Positions 36,201 to 47,534 of a stretch of 64,000 bases of DNA are shown one piece after another. The position numbers and the translations under genes are program-made. Under the pieces are notes generated by a model, which saw only the letters and a list, made by a program, of their open reading frames with translations, searched no databases and was not told the DNA's origin. The number at the start of each line of letters is the position of its first letter. Position 1 is the stretch's first letter. The DNA comes from Sabellastarte sp. h YS-2021 (lineage: Eukaryota; Annelida; Polychaeta; Sabellida; Sabellidae), in the NCBI GenBank assembly GCA_964017235.1, contig OZ024936.1, positions 60,749,028 through 60,813,027 on the forward strand, read 5' to 3'.

Positions 36201-36940
36201 AAAATTCATAATGATTAATTAATCATTAATTACTCGGCCATTTCTTAACCAATCAATGCCAAAATCGAATGATTTCCAGATTTTAATAGAATGAATGTAT
36301 TTGCCAAATTTCAGGTGAATTGATAAAATTCCTTTCAAGTTATCATCCGGACAAGCTTCCCCATCGAAAAAAGACATTTTTGGTCATGTGACCTCTCTAA
36401 TTCGTTGAAATGTCACTGCAGCATATTCAAAAAAATTCACCAAGGCTACTGCATAAACCTGCCAAATTTGAAAAGAATCCGCCTAATGGTTACAGAGTTA
36501 TAAGGAAAACAAAATGCGGAGCCGGCGGAGCCTGAAGGTCTCCCATACACAAACAAGCGTCCTTTGCCATTTTTGGCAAAAATTCGAAAAATCAAAATGG
36601 CCGCCATTTTTGGGGAGGGGGAAATCTTTTGAAAATTGAAAAGAGTACATTCCTTAGATACCCTGTGGGTCGAAAATTCCGACGAAATCGCTGTATCTCG
36701 CACGGTTAAGGAGATAGAAGCAAATTTGTGTTTTGCCATTTTTGGCAAAAATTTGAAAATTCAAAATGGCCGCTATTTTTGGAGAGGGGAAATTTTTTTG
36801 GAAAATTGCAGAGTACATTCCTTAGATACCCTGTGGGTCGAAAATTTCGATGAAATAGCTCTATCTCGCACGGTTTCGGAGATACGAGCACATTTGCCTT
36901 TTTCAGTATTCAAAATAGCCAATTACTCATTTATTTAATT
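33266..36940 (+). repeat. Composite minisatellite: 170-bp units with an embedded 131-bp array
   Basis: The left edge has a hairpin of GTTTTTG, CTATG, CAAAAAC and then AAAGCGTCCC, like the 5' end at 23463. Units of about 170 bp (TGGCATGGCTACTCTGCAG, ATCGCTCTATCTAGCA, TTTTCGAGATATAAGCA, AAAATGGCCGCCATTTTT) run at 33400-33720 and 34770-36230, with diverged units to 36900. Between them, 33740-34770, sit about eight 131-bp units like those at 7770-8236. A GCGGAGCCGGCGGAGCC end occurs at about 36515. So two array types are combined in one element or nested. Confidence 0.8.
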
Positions 36941-37285
36941 AATTACTCACTCACCTATGAAGCAATTCCCCCCAAAAGCAATCCCATACAAGCTATTAAC
37001 CCAATGAACTCCATACCAAATTTCAGAAAGCTAGGCTTAATAGTATTCCTTAAAATGTCTGGAAACCAAAGAAATACTCAAAAGTAGCAAAGTAGCTATT
37101 ACTCAGTTAGCTATAGAGCCATCATCACCAAAAGCAATCCCATACAAGCTATTAACTCAATAAATCTGCATGCCAAATTTGGTAAAGATAGGATAAGAAC
37201 TGCTGCCTAAAATGTCTGGAAACCAAGTGGGACGCCGGACAAAGCAAAAATAATATGTCCACCCCCCCCCAGTGGGGTGGACATA
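36941..37285 (+). repeat. Helitron-like 3' end, GTCCACC hairpin family, copy 1
   Basis: Two units of about 150 bp (AAAAGCAATCCCATACAAGC, ATTACTCAGTTAGCTATAGA, TAAAATGTCTGGAAACCAA) lead to GACGCCGGACAAAGC and a hairpin at 37254-37285 (TATGTCCACC facing GGTGGACATA). The same end is at 47970-47998 and 63491-63519. Confidence 0.8.
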
Positions 37286-38084
37286 ATTCTGTCTGGCGAT
37301 AATTGGTAGCCGGCGATAATTAGTAGCAAGGCAGTACTTATCTGGATCAGTGCTTGGATAAGAAAAATATCAAAGACCTGGGGCCATATTCTACAACAAT
37401 ACTTTTCTAGCAATATTTTTTAAAATAGAAGTGCCTTAATGAAAGACCAAATGCTTTAAACTGGGGAACTCATGGCCATAGCACCCAAGTCATTAATATT
37501 CATGAGATGATATGAGGTCATAGATTTCCATTGGGATTTTCTTGCAATATTTTATAAAATGGAACCCTCAACAAAGATCAAACACTTTAAACTTGAGAAC
37601 TCACAGCCATAACTCCCAACTCTTTAATATTCATGAGAAGATATGAGGTCATAGATTTCTTTTGGGGTTTCTAGCAATATTTTATAAAATGGAAGCCTCA
37701 ACAGAGATCTAACACTTTAAAAAAATTTGAGAACTCACGGCCATAGCACCCAACTCATTAATATTCAGATATGAGGTAATGCTGTATGAACTGGTTCAAC
37801 AGTGTTGTTGTTAGTATCTGATGTTTGCATCATCCACTTTCAAACTGTAGTATCCGTTTCGTTTTCATATGAAATAACATTTTTCACTGAAAAAACGACC
37901 AAATATAGCCTTCATGATGATAAAATTAAAGGATTCTCGCGAAACGATCGGTGCCCCTCCATTTTGTAAACATGCGGGATCGCGTCTTCTACTGGATGCG
38001 CCGAATATACCAAATTGCGGGCTAGTACTAAAACTCGCGAGATAACGCGTATCCCGCGCTCTAGAAGCATCACTGGCGCAGTTC
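37286..38084. repeat. Three short tandem units and unassigned flank
   Basis: Units of roughly 130 bp with CATTAATATTCATGAGA, GATATGAGGTCATAGATTTC and AGCAATATTTTATAAAATGG recur between about 37430 and 37780. The rest is unassigned; it borders the hAT transposase remnant and may include the 5' end of that element. Confidence 0.6.
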
Positions 38085-39008
38085 TTATGTCATCTGATAA
38101 ACGTGATGATAGATCAATGAATTTGACAAATGATGAGGTGAGACACATGCATGATCTTGTAAGCATATTAGGTGATTTTAAGAAGTCAACATTGCTTTGC
38201 CTGGTCAGAAATTGGCAACTTGCTCCTACATTTGGCCAACTTTGATCAAGCTGAAATCAAAGGTCCTTGCTGCTAATGATGATGATCCCCCTTTTGTTAA
38301 GGATGTAAAGGCTGTTATATTGATTCCCGGTATAAAAGTGCTCGTGAAAAAGAGTTCTTAGGCATAGCTACTTTTCTTTTCTTGATCCTAGATTCAAGAG
38401 TCTTTGTTTCATTGGAGAGCAAGAAAGGCTGAAAGTCTTTGAGTCAGTCAGAGATGAAGCTCTCAGAATTTCCAATATCCCACCAGTGGTCAAACAGGAA
38501 CCACAGGCAGGTTTGAATCAAGCATCACAATCAAATTTGGATGATGATGCAAAACCTGAGTTGAGTAAACTTGATGATCCCCAGGTTGCTTTCCCCAAAC
38601 TTGAACTCTCTGAGGATCAGATGTCTGATTTACGTATTGCACCAAGGAAAAAGATTAAATCTGAAGAGGCTGAGGTTGCAGCCTGGGAGGATTTTTTCAA
38701 TGACATCATGATTACAAAAGTTGAAGCAGTCAGTGTGCCACTGGATAAAAAAATTTCAAATGAAATTGAAAGTTACAGGTCAGCAAAGGATCTTGGCCTA
38801 AAGGATGATCCTCTTCAATGGTGGAAATCAAATGCAATTTTTTACCCAATACTTTCAAGAATGGCAAAAAGAACATTATGTGTACCTGCGAGCAGTGTAC
38901 CCTCGGAACAATTTTTTTTCAACAGCAGGACTTATTCTCAGCAAACAGAGAGCCAGCCTTGCACCTGATAATGCCGACATGATTATATTTTTGAACAAAA
39001 ATTTGTAA
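38085..39008 (+). pseudogene. hAT-type transposase, C-terminal half, several frameshifts
   Basis: Fragments in all three frames together give the hAT catalytic C-terminus: LTNDEVRHMHDLVSILGDF, then IWPTLIKLKSK and DPPFVKDVKAVI, then LDPRFKSLCFIGEQERLK, a linker with acidic Lys-rich stretches, DPLQWWKSNAIFYPILSRMA, and the dimerisation motif SSVPSEQ followed in another frame by STAGLILSKQRASLAPDNAD. The type is close to ZBED-like hAT proteins. The last frame change falls in a T8 tract near 38912 and might be a sequencing error, but earlier breaks show real decay. No BED zinc finger or terminal repeats were found. Confidence 0.85.
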
Positions 39009-40617
39009 TTTAAACTCATCTCAAGACTGACTGATAGTTAAAATGATTGATTTTGACCATGGACAATATATAAGTTTACTTTTTTTATCATCAATGAACT
39101 GAAAACAATTAAGATGTGTGGACCAAATGTCCGTTTCATTTTGTGTAATTAAACTTAAGGCTGGAAAAAATCATTTTCAAATAAAAGACAAGAGCATTAT
39201 TTTTATTTTGCGTTCCAGCATACATAAGCATACATAATTACATATCATACAGTGCATAATAGTTATAAAGATACTATCTTTTAGCGCACAAATGTCTGGG
39301 AGAATAATGCTCTCATAAACCAGAACAAAAAAATCTCTCCTCCAAAAAACGAGCCCAGACCTGCTGTTTCTATGGTTACCAGGAAAGAAAGAAAGGTAAA
39401 TACTACTGGATTTGTCTATATTTAAAGTGTATTATCATAGTATTTATTTCACTTGGATGACTTTATTTTAAATACTTTAAAGGTTTTCAATACTTGGGTG
39501 TTTCTATGTAGCATTTTACTGGTAAAAACGTTCCCCGATATCGGCCGATATTGAAATATATTTACGTTCAATATCGATGTCCACAAAGCTAAATGATTTA
39601 CTCACTAATTTCACCACATAATACATGATAATATATCACAAAACACAAGATTTCTGAAACTTTGTTTACACATATGTGATGACTGACAGCTCGCATTCAT
39701 TTGCCATATAATAGTCGGAAATATGCAAGGAAAAAGCTATTAACCTAACCAAATGTTACATTTAAAGGGGAAAAAAACATCCCTCACTTTCTGCATAGAT
39801 TATACCAGTAATCTTACCTGTATAAAGATATTTGGATTTTCAAGTCAAATTATGTTAAATAAATAAGCACACAAATGTTTATATACTTAAACTGATACTT
39901 TTGTTTACAGATTATGTTTTGAACGAAGGCTGTCTTTTTTCCCCTACTTTTTTCTGTGTATAATTGCAAATTTCTAACAGAAAAATATTCACACTTAAAC
40001 TTATCAACACCTTTATGTGATGAATTAAATATTTTTATTTTATTTATTTATTTATTTTTTTTTTTGAAATCAGAACAAACCATCATCTAGTTGAACTTAA
40101 CTTTCACTGTGTATATGTTCCAGTAAATATGCGAAATCAGTAAATACACGTATTTACTGATTTGGTCAGTAAATATATGTATACCCTGAAAATTTCAGTA
40201 AATACGTGTATTTACTGGTTTTTTGGTCCAGTAAATACGCGTATTTACTACAATCATTGTGAAGACTTTATATCTTAAATATCTTGGGCATTATCTGCTA
40301 TGTCTTCATGCAGTTATTTCAATCTTTAAATGGCTTTGTCATATTCAAAGTTTGATATTTGTTTACAATCCAGCACTGGGATAACTATTTATTATCACTT
40401 TATAATTTCAAAAGCATTTGCATGTGATATGTGATAAAAACTTGTAATATATTTTTTTTCATTTAAAATAAATTGTAATGTAAATAGACAAGTTTTTAAA
40501 TTTAAATATCCAAATATTTATCAAATTATGATGCTTTATGTACAAGGAACAACAAGCAAGGTAACAAGATTAATATATATTTCTTGTTCAAGAACCGACT
40601 TTCACTGTAGTTTTAAC
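39009..40617. other. AT-rich spacer with a cluster of palindromes
   Basis: No coding signal is seen. At about 40136-40258 the motif AGTAAATACGCGTATTTACT (a perfect 20-bp palindrome) and near-identical versions with ACACGT or ACGTGT centres occur three times. A 14-bp palindrome, ATATCGGCCGATAT, is at about 39537. Both are described under findings. Confidence 0.55.
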
Positions 40618-40992
40618 TGGAAAATTTAAGAATTAAATTAAATTTTTATAAGATAATATCTTACCTAGTGGACCGGTGCATTAGTCCAGCGCCTAGCCGG
40701 TCCCGCCAAACATTAGAAAAAAATGTCCTGAGCTGGGCTTTGGCCTGGACCGGTAGTGTAGTATTCACTCGCCAGGAGTCCCCGGACACCCAGCTCCCCT
40801 ACTGCGCATGTGCGCACATGCACACTTCCTCTTTTTGTTGCCTACCAAAGAATGTCCCCTTGATTTAAGCGGGGAAGGTAGGGTGGGCCTCTCCTTGTCC
40901 ACTAGGTAAGATATTATCTTATAAAAATTTAATTTAATTCTTAAATTTTCCATTTTATTGCGTTAATATATCTTACCTAGTGGACCAGTGCA
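40618..40992. repeat. Left inverted terminal repeat and internal complementary region of DIRS element 2
   Basis: The outer edge (about 40618-40675, with AATTAAATTTTTATAAG and ATCTTACCTAGTGGAC) is perfectly repeated in reverse complement at about 40897-40950. The next 40 bases (GCGTTAATATATCTTACC) should mirror the lost right edge. Bases 40728-40845 (AAATGTCCTGAGCTGGGC, GTCCCCGGACACCCAGC) are the reverse complement of 47540-47655. Confidence 0.85.
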
Positions 40993-41315
40993 GAATAACT
41001 ACCCATTGGATGGCGGGTAGACCAATCAAAAATCAGGGGACTCACTATGGGAGATAAATCCCAAATCATCATATAGACCGAGGAAACAAACCTAGACCGG
41101 TTCCTGCCCATCTCGGTAACGTTACATTCCCCCCCCCCGCCCCCTTTCTCTTTTACAGAAAATCTGATACTCATAAAGAGGGGAGGAGAGAAGAGTCCCA
41201 AGGAGTGCTGAGGAAGTAAAGAGGGGAAGATCCATTTGGTCTCCCATCTATCATGAGAAGAAAAATAGACTGCAGAGACTGTTTTTTGTACACATTTACA
41301 AAGGAGTCTCACAAG

Positions 41316-42440
41316 TTAATCTCTGATCTGTTGAGCCGCTACCACGGGGCCCAAATGATATAGCTCAGAATCTGCCCAGGCTACATCCTTTAGATAGAAC
41401 TGGGTGAATGTGTTATGAGACTTCCAATGGCAGGCTGATAGAATCTGATCTAAAGGTACGCCTCCTTGAAAGGGCTTAGAAGCCGCGAAGGCGCGGACAT
41501 CATGGGCCCGAACTTGATGCAAATTTTGAGCCTGCTCATCTGAGAGTTGGTATCATAAGCCAATCGTTTGTTTGATCCATGAAGAGACAGTTGCTGGTAC
41601 AATGTCCTTCTTGAAGCTTTTCCTAAAGGAGACGAAAACCAACTCCTTGTCTGCCCAAGGTCCTTGGTTTTGTCTAAATAGTAACGCAAGGACCTCACCG
41701 GACACAAGGTCCTGTCCTCCTTAAGAGACTTGTCCAAGGTCGGAGCAAGGGCCGGGATTATAACCGGAGCTACACAACCCGGACCCTCCTTAGCCAGATG
41801 GTTCTTGGGAGATGAAGCTTGGGGGAGGGTACAGTGAAACATTAGACCAATCCTCCTGATGTCTAATGTTCTTATGCACCCATGCATGAATCTCACTTCT
41901 TCTTTTGCCCGACCCCAAGGCAAGAAGGAAGACCGTCTTAAAGGTAAGATGTTTAAGGGAAGCCTTCCTAAGGGGCTCAAAGGGAGGTTTTGTGAGTTGA
42001 TGAAAGGTCAAAGTTGGGATTTTACGTCCCGTTCAACAGCCAGTCGTGAGTTGATGAAGAACCAAGGAAAGGTTCCAGGAAGGAACACCCCTCCTACCCT
42101 TAGGCTTATCCCTATGGAAACTGTCCAACAGCCTGGTAAGATTCTCATCCTTACCAATGTTTACCTGGCCATTTCCTATCTTGTCAGATATAGCGGTCCT
42201 ATAGCCATCTATCATGCTAGGCTGAAGATGTTTTTCCTGAAAAAGGAAAAGAAGGAAATCAGCGATCTGCTTTATAGAAGGAGACCCGAAGTCCACCTTA
42301 TGTTCCTCACACCATCTGACAAAAACGGCCCACTTTGATTCGTAGATGGCTCTGGTTGAACGTCTCTGAGGAGCTTCAATTCGTGTTGCCACTTCTTCAG
42401 AGAAGCCTGCTTGCTGGATGGCAAAGGCCCTAGGAGCCAT
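41316..42440 (-). pseudogene. DIRS tyrosine recombinase, frameshifted (element 2)
   Basis: From ATG 42440: MAPRAFAIQQAGFSEEVA, IEAPQRRSTRAIYESKW, then GSGKRRSEIHAW (catalytic Arg), LRYYLDKTKDL, HQVRAHDVRAFAASKPF (HxxR box) and CHWKSHNTFTQFYLKDVAW (catalytic Tyr), with a stop at 41316. A 57-bp insertion flanked by TTCATCAACTCAC repeats near 42000-42060 adds a stop. Further frame changes near 41830, 41655 and 41525 are needed to follow the homologue. All four catalytic residues are still visible, but the gene cannot be read through. Confidence 0.88.
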
Positions 42441-44330
42441 GCATGCAGATTCAGACTGTGAAGGTCTCTGTGAGGGCACTGATTGAAAGGTTGAGTCAAT
42501 AGGTTCCCTACTTTCGGAAGACTTAGGGGAATTTGGACCGACATGCTGACCAGATCCAAAAAGCATGGCATGTTTGGTCACCCTGGAGCAATTAGACTGA
42601 CTCTGTGGAATCCTTGATCCATCAACTTGGAGACCACCTTCCCTAGAAGAGCCACCGGGGGAAAAGCATAAGCTTCTAGATTCCGCCAGGAGACGCTTAG
42701 AGCATCCACTTTCCAGGCTAGCAGATCCGGAACCGGGGACACAAACCTGGGAAGTTTGTGATTGAACTTGGTCGCAAACAGGTCTACCTCCGGTTTGTGC
42801 CATCTCCTGCAAATCTGGTCGAAGACCTCCTGGAGGAGGGACCATTCCGTTTGTATCACCTGACCGTGTCGGGACAACTTGTCCGCAATGACATTGAGGT
42901 GGCCCGGAATATGCCTGGCCCGTAAGACAATTTGCCTCTGGTTGCACCACATCAGCAGCCTCCAGAGGAGAGCACAGAGAGAGCCGGATTTCATACCGCC
43001 CTCCTTGTTTATGTAAGAGACCACCGTCGTGTTGTCGGAACACACCAGAATGGTCTGGTTCCAACACAACCGCTCGAACCGTTTTAGGGCTAGTAACACG
43101 GCCTTGAGTTCCAGCAAGTTTATATGCAAGGCGCTTTCTTGCGTGGACCAAAGGCCTCTTGCTGTGAAGTCGCCTAAGTGAGCACCCCAACCTTCGTTTG
43201 TGGCGTCGGTAAACAGCTGAAGAGCGTGTTGCAATGGGTGTACAGGTTGGCCTTTTAGGACATTGCCTGGGCTTAACCACCACCTCAGGTGTGGATGAAG
43301 GGACTGTGGTAGAGGAATAATCTTCTCTAATGATTCCGGGACTTGCCAATGCCTCTTCAGATGCCACTGGATAGGGCGCATGTGGAGCCGTCAGGATACT
43401 ACCTGCTTCTCTGTGGCTGTTAGGAGCCCTATCAGGGACATGAACTGTCGGACCGAACACACCTGTTGATTGAGGAGGTCGCTGACCTTCTGGGACAGAA
43501 CTATCCACCTCTCCTGGGTCGGTTTGACCCGCCACTGAGAGAGGTCGAAACGGTAGCCTACAAAGTTGAATACCTGCTGAGGCACCAACTCCGACTTGTT
43601 CATATTGACTACCCACCCTAACCTGTGGCATAGGTCCAAGAGGGTCCGGGTATGAAGTAGGCACGTTTCCGGGCACGGGGCTCTCAGCAACCAGTTGTCG
43701 AGGTACTGGTGGATCCGGATACCCCGAGCCTGTGCCATTAACTTTACTTCTTTGGCCACCTTTGTGAACTCCAACGGAGCCGTTGAGAGGCCAAAGGGGA
43801 GAGCTGTGAACTGATAAGCTTGACTGTGGAGGAAGAATCTGAGGAATTTCCGCGACCTTTGTCCTATTGGGAGATGGAAGTAAGCGTCGCTGAAATCCAG
43901 AGACGTCACCCACTCCCCTTTTTGAAGGGAGAGTCGGATGGTCTCTGGGGTCTCCATCTTGAAAGATGAGGTTGCTAGGTAACAGTTCAGCGGACTTAAA
44001 TCGAGGATGGGCCTCCATTTGTGGTTGGGCTTTGGTTCCTAGAAACAAGCGGTTGTAAAAGGCCAGGGAGGATGGAGTTGTCACCTTTTCTACCACCTGT
44101 TTCTGAAGGAGTGCCTGTAAAGAGTCCTTTATGTACTTGCTTTTGACCGGATTTGCATATCCACTGATAATTACCGGTGACCTTGTCAGAGGAGGTTTCT
44201 CTTTGAAAGGTAGGTTGTACCCTTCCTGAAGAATTGAAACTACTCTTGTGTTTGCACCCAGGGAGTGCCAGACCTGTCAAAACCTTTGCAGCCTGGCCCC
44301 CACAGATGGATTTCCTACAACATGAGGGAC
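42272..44330 (-). pseudogene. DIRS reverse transcriptase / RNase H / methyltransferase-like, broken (element 2)
   Basis: Domains follow the order of element 1: GARLQRFWQVW, LAFYNRLFL, LDFSDAYFHLPI (motif A), LPFGLSTAPLEF, HQYLDDWLLRA (YLDD, but DN follows in one position: YLDNW is read), FVGYRFDL, RNase H LFTDATNEGWGAHL, NLLELKAVLL, VCSDNTTVVSYI and IADKLSRHG, then EVDLFATKFN and AYAFPP. Breaks: a one-base insertion near 44038, an in-frame TGA at 43388-43390 and an in-frame TGA at about 42572 replacing the Trp of the APGWP motif. The catalytic box reads YLDN rather than YLDD, so the second Asp is also lost. Confidence 0.88.
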
Positions 44331-44564
44331 ATTTTGAACAGTTGGAGCATAAAGACAATGATTTACACAGCAAACAGGCTTCACACTTTATTTCCCTTTG
44401 AACCGGATTGGGACTTATGTCTTTGTTTTCCCGACAGCCCTGTTACACAAGGTGCATGACAGACAACATTTAAGTTTACAGTCTTGATTGCAGGTTTGTT
44501 TAAGTCCTGACACATTGGATCCTCCACACTTAACTTTAACTGAGGATCTACCAAACAATAATTG

Positions 44565-47024
44565 TCATTTATATGACTGTTGACGGGACGATCTGGAGAA
44601 ATGACCGGAATTGTTCCCTCCACGTCCGCGACTGCGACCCCTCCCTCTATGAGAAAACTGATGCCAAGCCTGGCTAGACTGAGAGGAAGAGTGGCCTGCC
44701 TGCCTAATATCTTTCTTGTCATACGGCTTGTAACGATAAGACTCGTGTTTCCTACCAGAGTGCTGCCCTGTGCCCGGACCGGGACCTTGAGCACTTGGTG
44801 TAGACTCAAACTTTGCTATATCCTGTTCCGCTGCGGCTAGGATATCATCTGGAAACAGGGAAGAACTGAACAGCGGAGCATTACGTAACCTGTTCCAAGA
44901 ATCCGGTTTCAAACCGGGTTTAGTAAATTCAAGATAAGAATCCCTGCGGAGTAAGAAGAAGTTAGCTAGTTGAATGAACAAGCCGTCCGCGAGATGTTGG
45001 AGTGAAGTCCCTAGTGCCACCGAGACACTTGAGTGAAAGGAAGACAAGTCTTTGAGATCTTTGATGGCATCTACAACCTCTTTAGGGGCTTTCCCCTTAA
45101 CAATAACGTCATTAAGCAAGTTGGTATGATTGTTCATCTTGTCCTGAATTCACTGGTGCATCTGTTAAATGCTGTCGCGTGGTTGGTAATGTATGTTCCT
45201 TCTCTGGCACATTTTTCCCACCGGCGTAAGATATCCTGTGGTACCGGGCGGGAGGCGGGACCAGACTGAGGATAAGCCGAGGCTTTAGCTACCCTAGAGT
45301 ACTGGGCATTCAGGCGGGCCTCAGAGTCCGACCAACTAAAGATGGTTCTGCCTGGTCTAGAAGTGGAGTCTTGTCTAAGCCTATGTTGCTTGTACCATTT
45401 GGATTGGCTTTTAGGTGTACGGATGAACTGGTCAACCTTCAAGCCCGCTGATTCCTGTGAGCGTGAGGGATAACCCTCAGCAACCCTGCAATTTGACTTC
45501 TCCATCTTATGACAGAGCCAGTCATCTGGGGGTAATTCTACGGAAACCTTGCCCGTCTTTCTAGGTCGTTTGCCTTTCCACAGGTTGTTTGAGGTATCCC
45601 CATCCTTCAAAATCTGGGATGTCATTCCAACCTAAAAAGGCCCTGACAGCTCTACATGTTTCGTGATAGTTCATTTCCTCGTTTTGCTCTGTGGCCTCTG
45701 AGTCTGATATTTCACCTTCATCAGAGTCCTTGGTAGACTGGTCATGGTTGGATTCAACATCAGAAACGTCCGGATCAGCAAAGAAGGATTGACCGGCACC
45801 GGAAGCACCGGTGGCAGAAGCCGACAAGGCGGAAGAGCTTGAGAAGGTAGCTGGCTTGGAGATGGAATCAACACCGGAGGAAAGTGACAAGGCAGGGCCC
45901 GGAACGGGTATGTCCACTTTAACCGGTTGCTCAATATTCTGAGTAGGCAGGGAAGTGCTTACAGTGTGTTCCTTCACCGGAGCCGGTGCCTCAGACACAA
46001 CTGTAGCAGTAGGAACAGTCTTGTTCTTTTTAAGTTTCTTTCCCGTGCCCTTATTTTTTGCGTCCTTTGGATGCGAAATTTGCCCGTCTGAAGCCGGAGG
46101 CCTCACCGGACCGGTGGCTCCAGGCTCAGAGGGATTGAAGAATGGTTGTTCGGAAGTAGTAACTGGAGTATTGGTAACTGGGACTTTAGGTGTAGAGAAG
46201 ATGTTTGTCCTGGTGAGTAATGCCTCGAATCGGGCGAACTTTTCCTCTAGTTTGTTGTTAAGAGTGTCAAAGTCTTGTTTTGAGACAAATTCTTCGGGAG
46301 AATGATGTGTAACAGAGAAAAGCTCTTGTTCACCGGAGCCGGAAGCGTCTTCTTCCTCTACTTCGTCTCCACCCATATCCTCCTGGGAAACTACACCCAC
46401 CACGGTAACCTTGGAGGGAGAGACTAAAAGCCCGGATTTCTTATCCTTCCTGATTTTATACTGAGGGGTGGAGAGCATAGAACGTTGTTGTTCAGTAAAA
46501 GAATCACAAATACCGTTGCCGCGCTCTGTAACGCTCATGTTTTTGAAAGCGCCCATCCCCAATCTTACGTTATCGCTCATAAATTACTATAATGTCGTTT
46601 CGAGGTAACTTTCTCCATATAAACCCAATAATTTATGAAATATGATTAATTTATATCCATTTTCAACAAATTTTCCTTATTTTAGCAGTTATGTCACCTT
46701 TTATTGCAACGAGATTTGTTTACCAACCGCATATTTTACTTCCAGTCGGGGTGTGCTAAAATGCGGTTTCCCCAAATTCGGGTTATTTTTTTCGAAACGC
46801 CCGGCTGGTTTTCATTGTTGTAAACATCCATCCCCAACTTTTGCAAATATTTGGTCACATTGCCCATGGGCGTTACAGAGCGCGGCACCGGTAGTACACA
46901 ACTGGTTCTTCACACAAGGGTCATCCCCCAACTTCTTATCTCTACACCTAGCACACTTTTTATGTGCATCAAATGCAGCTATAATGTGCCCACAGTTACC
47001 TCTGCGCTGTCCTGGTGATGCCAT
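44565..47024 (-). pseudogene. DIRS gag-like protein, interrupted and frameshifted (element 2)
   Basis: Starts MASPGQRRGNCGH with the Cys/His motif (AAFDAHKKCARCRDK, GDDPCV), and is interrupted at 46892 by a small TA-flanked transposon. It continues from about 46510 with FTEQQRSMLSTPQYKIRKD, a coiled-coil-like KLEEKFARFEALL, an acidic region, PPDDWLCHKMEKSNC, ILRRWEKCAREG, LLRRDSYLEFTKPGLKPD and a basic RG tail (HRGRGRSRGRGGNN). Frame changes occur near 45600 and 45136. The insertion plus its duplicated TA is 381 bp, a multiple of three, so both sides are in the same frame. Confidence 0.85.
46513..46891. mobile_element. Small TIR transposon with TA target duplication, inside gag
   Basis: The ends CCGTTGCCGCGCTCTGTAAC and GTTACAGAGCGCGGCACCGG are inverted repeats with one mismatch, flanked by TA at 46511-46512 and 46892-46893. 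Comparison with gag of element 3 shows that removing 379 bp plus one TA rejoins a CxxC motif in frame. TA duplication suggests a Tc1/mariner-type or PIF-like miniature element. It has no ORF of its own beyond a short spurious start. Confidence 0.85.
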
Positions 47025-47046
47025 GATATATATATGAACTAATAAT

Positions 47047-47437
47047 TAGGGGTGCGACCGAGCAGTCGACACTCGCCGAGCGAGGCAAATTTAATGAAAA
47101 TTCGATCCCAATTTTAAGAGTCGACTACTCGTGTGTATATAACAACCTATTGAAGCGGTTACGTTTTTTCGGAAATAAGAAATAAATAACATACCTTGCT
47201 AGCATTAAATCGCATAATCCACCATTTTTAACATAATATTAAGTATATTATATGATGACATCAGCTAATTCAAGCGATTCAAGCTTTTATCTCTATATTT
47301 TTATTGTTTACGGGAGCCGCCATATTGGATGTTGGTTCCTGTAATGGTGGATACTAAACTTCGCGAGTGCTCGATGTCGAGTCGATTTTTGGTACGCGAG
47401 TAATCGACCCGAATTATTTGTACTCGTCCCACCCCTA
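47047..47437. mobile_element. hAT-type miniature element, 391 bp
   Basis: The ends TAGGGGTGCGACCGAGCA and CGTCCCACCCCTA are imperfect inverted repeats. The 8-bp duplication CTAATAAT is exact at 47039-47046 and 47438-47445. It sits between the gag start and the right terminal repeat of DIRS element 2. TAGGGGTG ends are common in hAT non-autonomous elements. Confidence 0.92.
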
Positions 47438-47534
47438 CTAATAATCCACATTTAATCACCAACAAAACACTATGTCACTTTGTATAATAATAAAAGTTTC
47501 TCTTATAAATTTCGCGATTTTAAACACAATGGCG

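Noticed and set aside
42033-44096. The 687-codon frame as an independent novel protein
   Set aside because: It is the out-of-frame reading of RT joined to the N-terminal recombinase; only its last 135 or so residues have a recognisable homologue. Kept only as a question about overlap.
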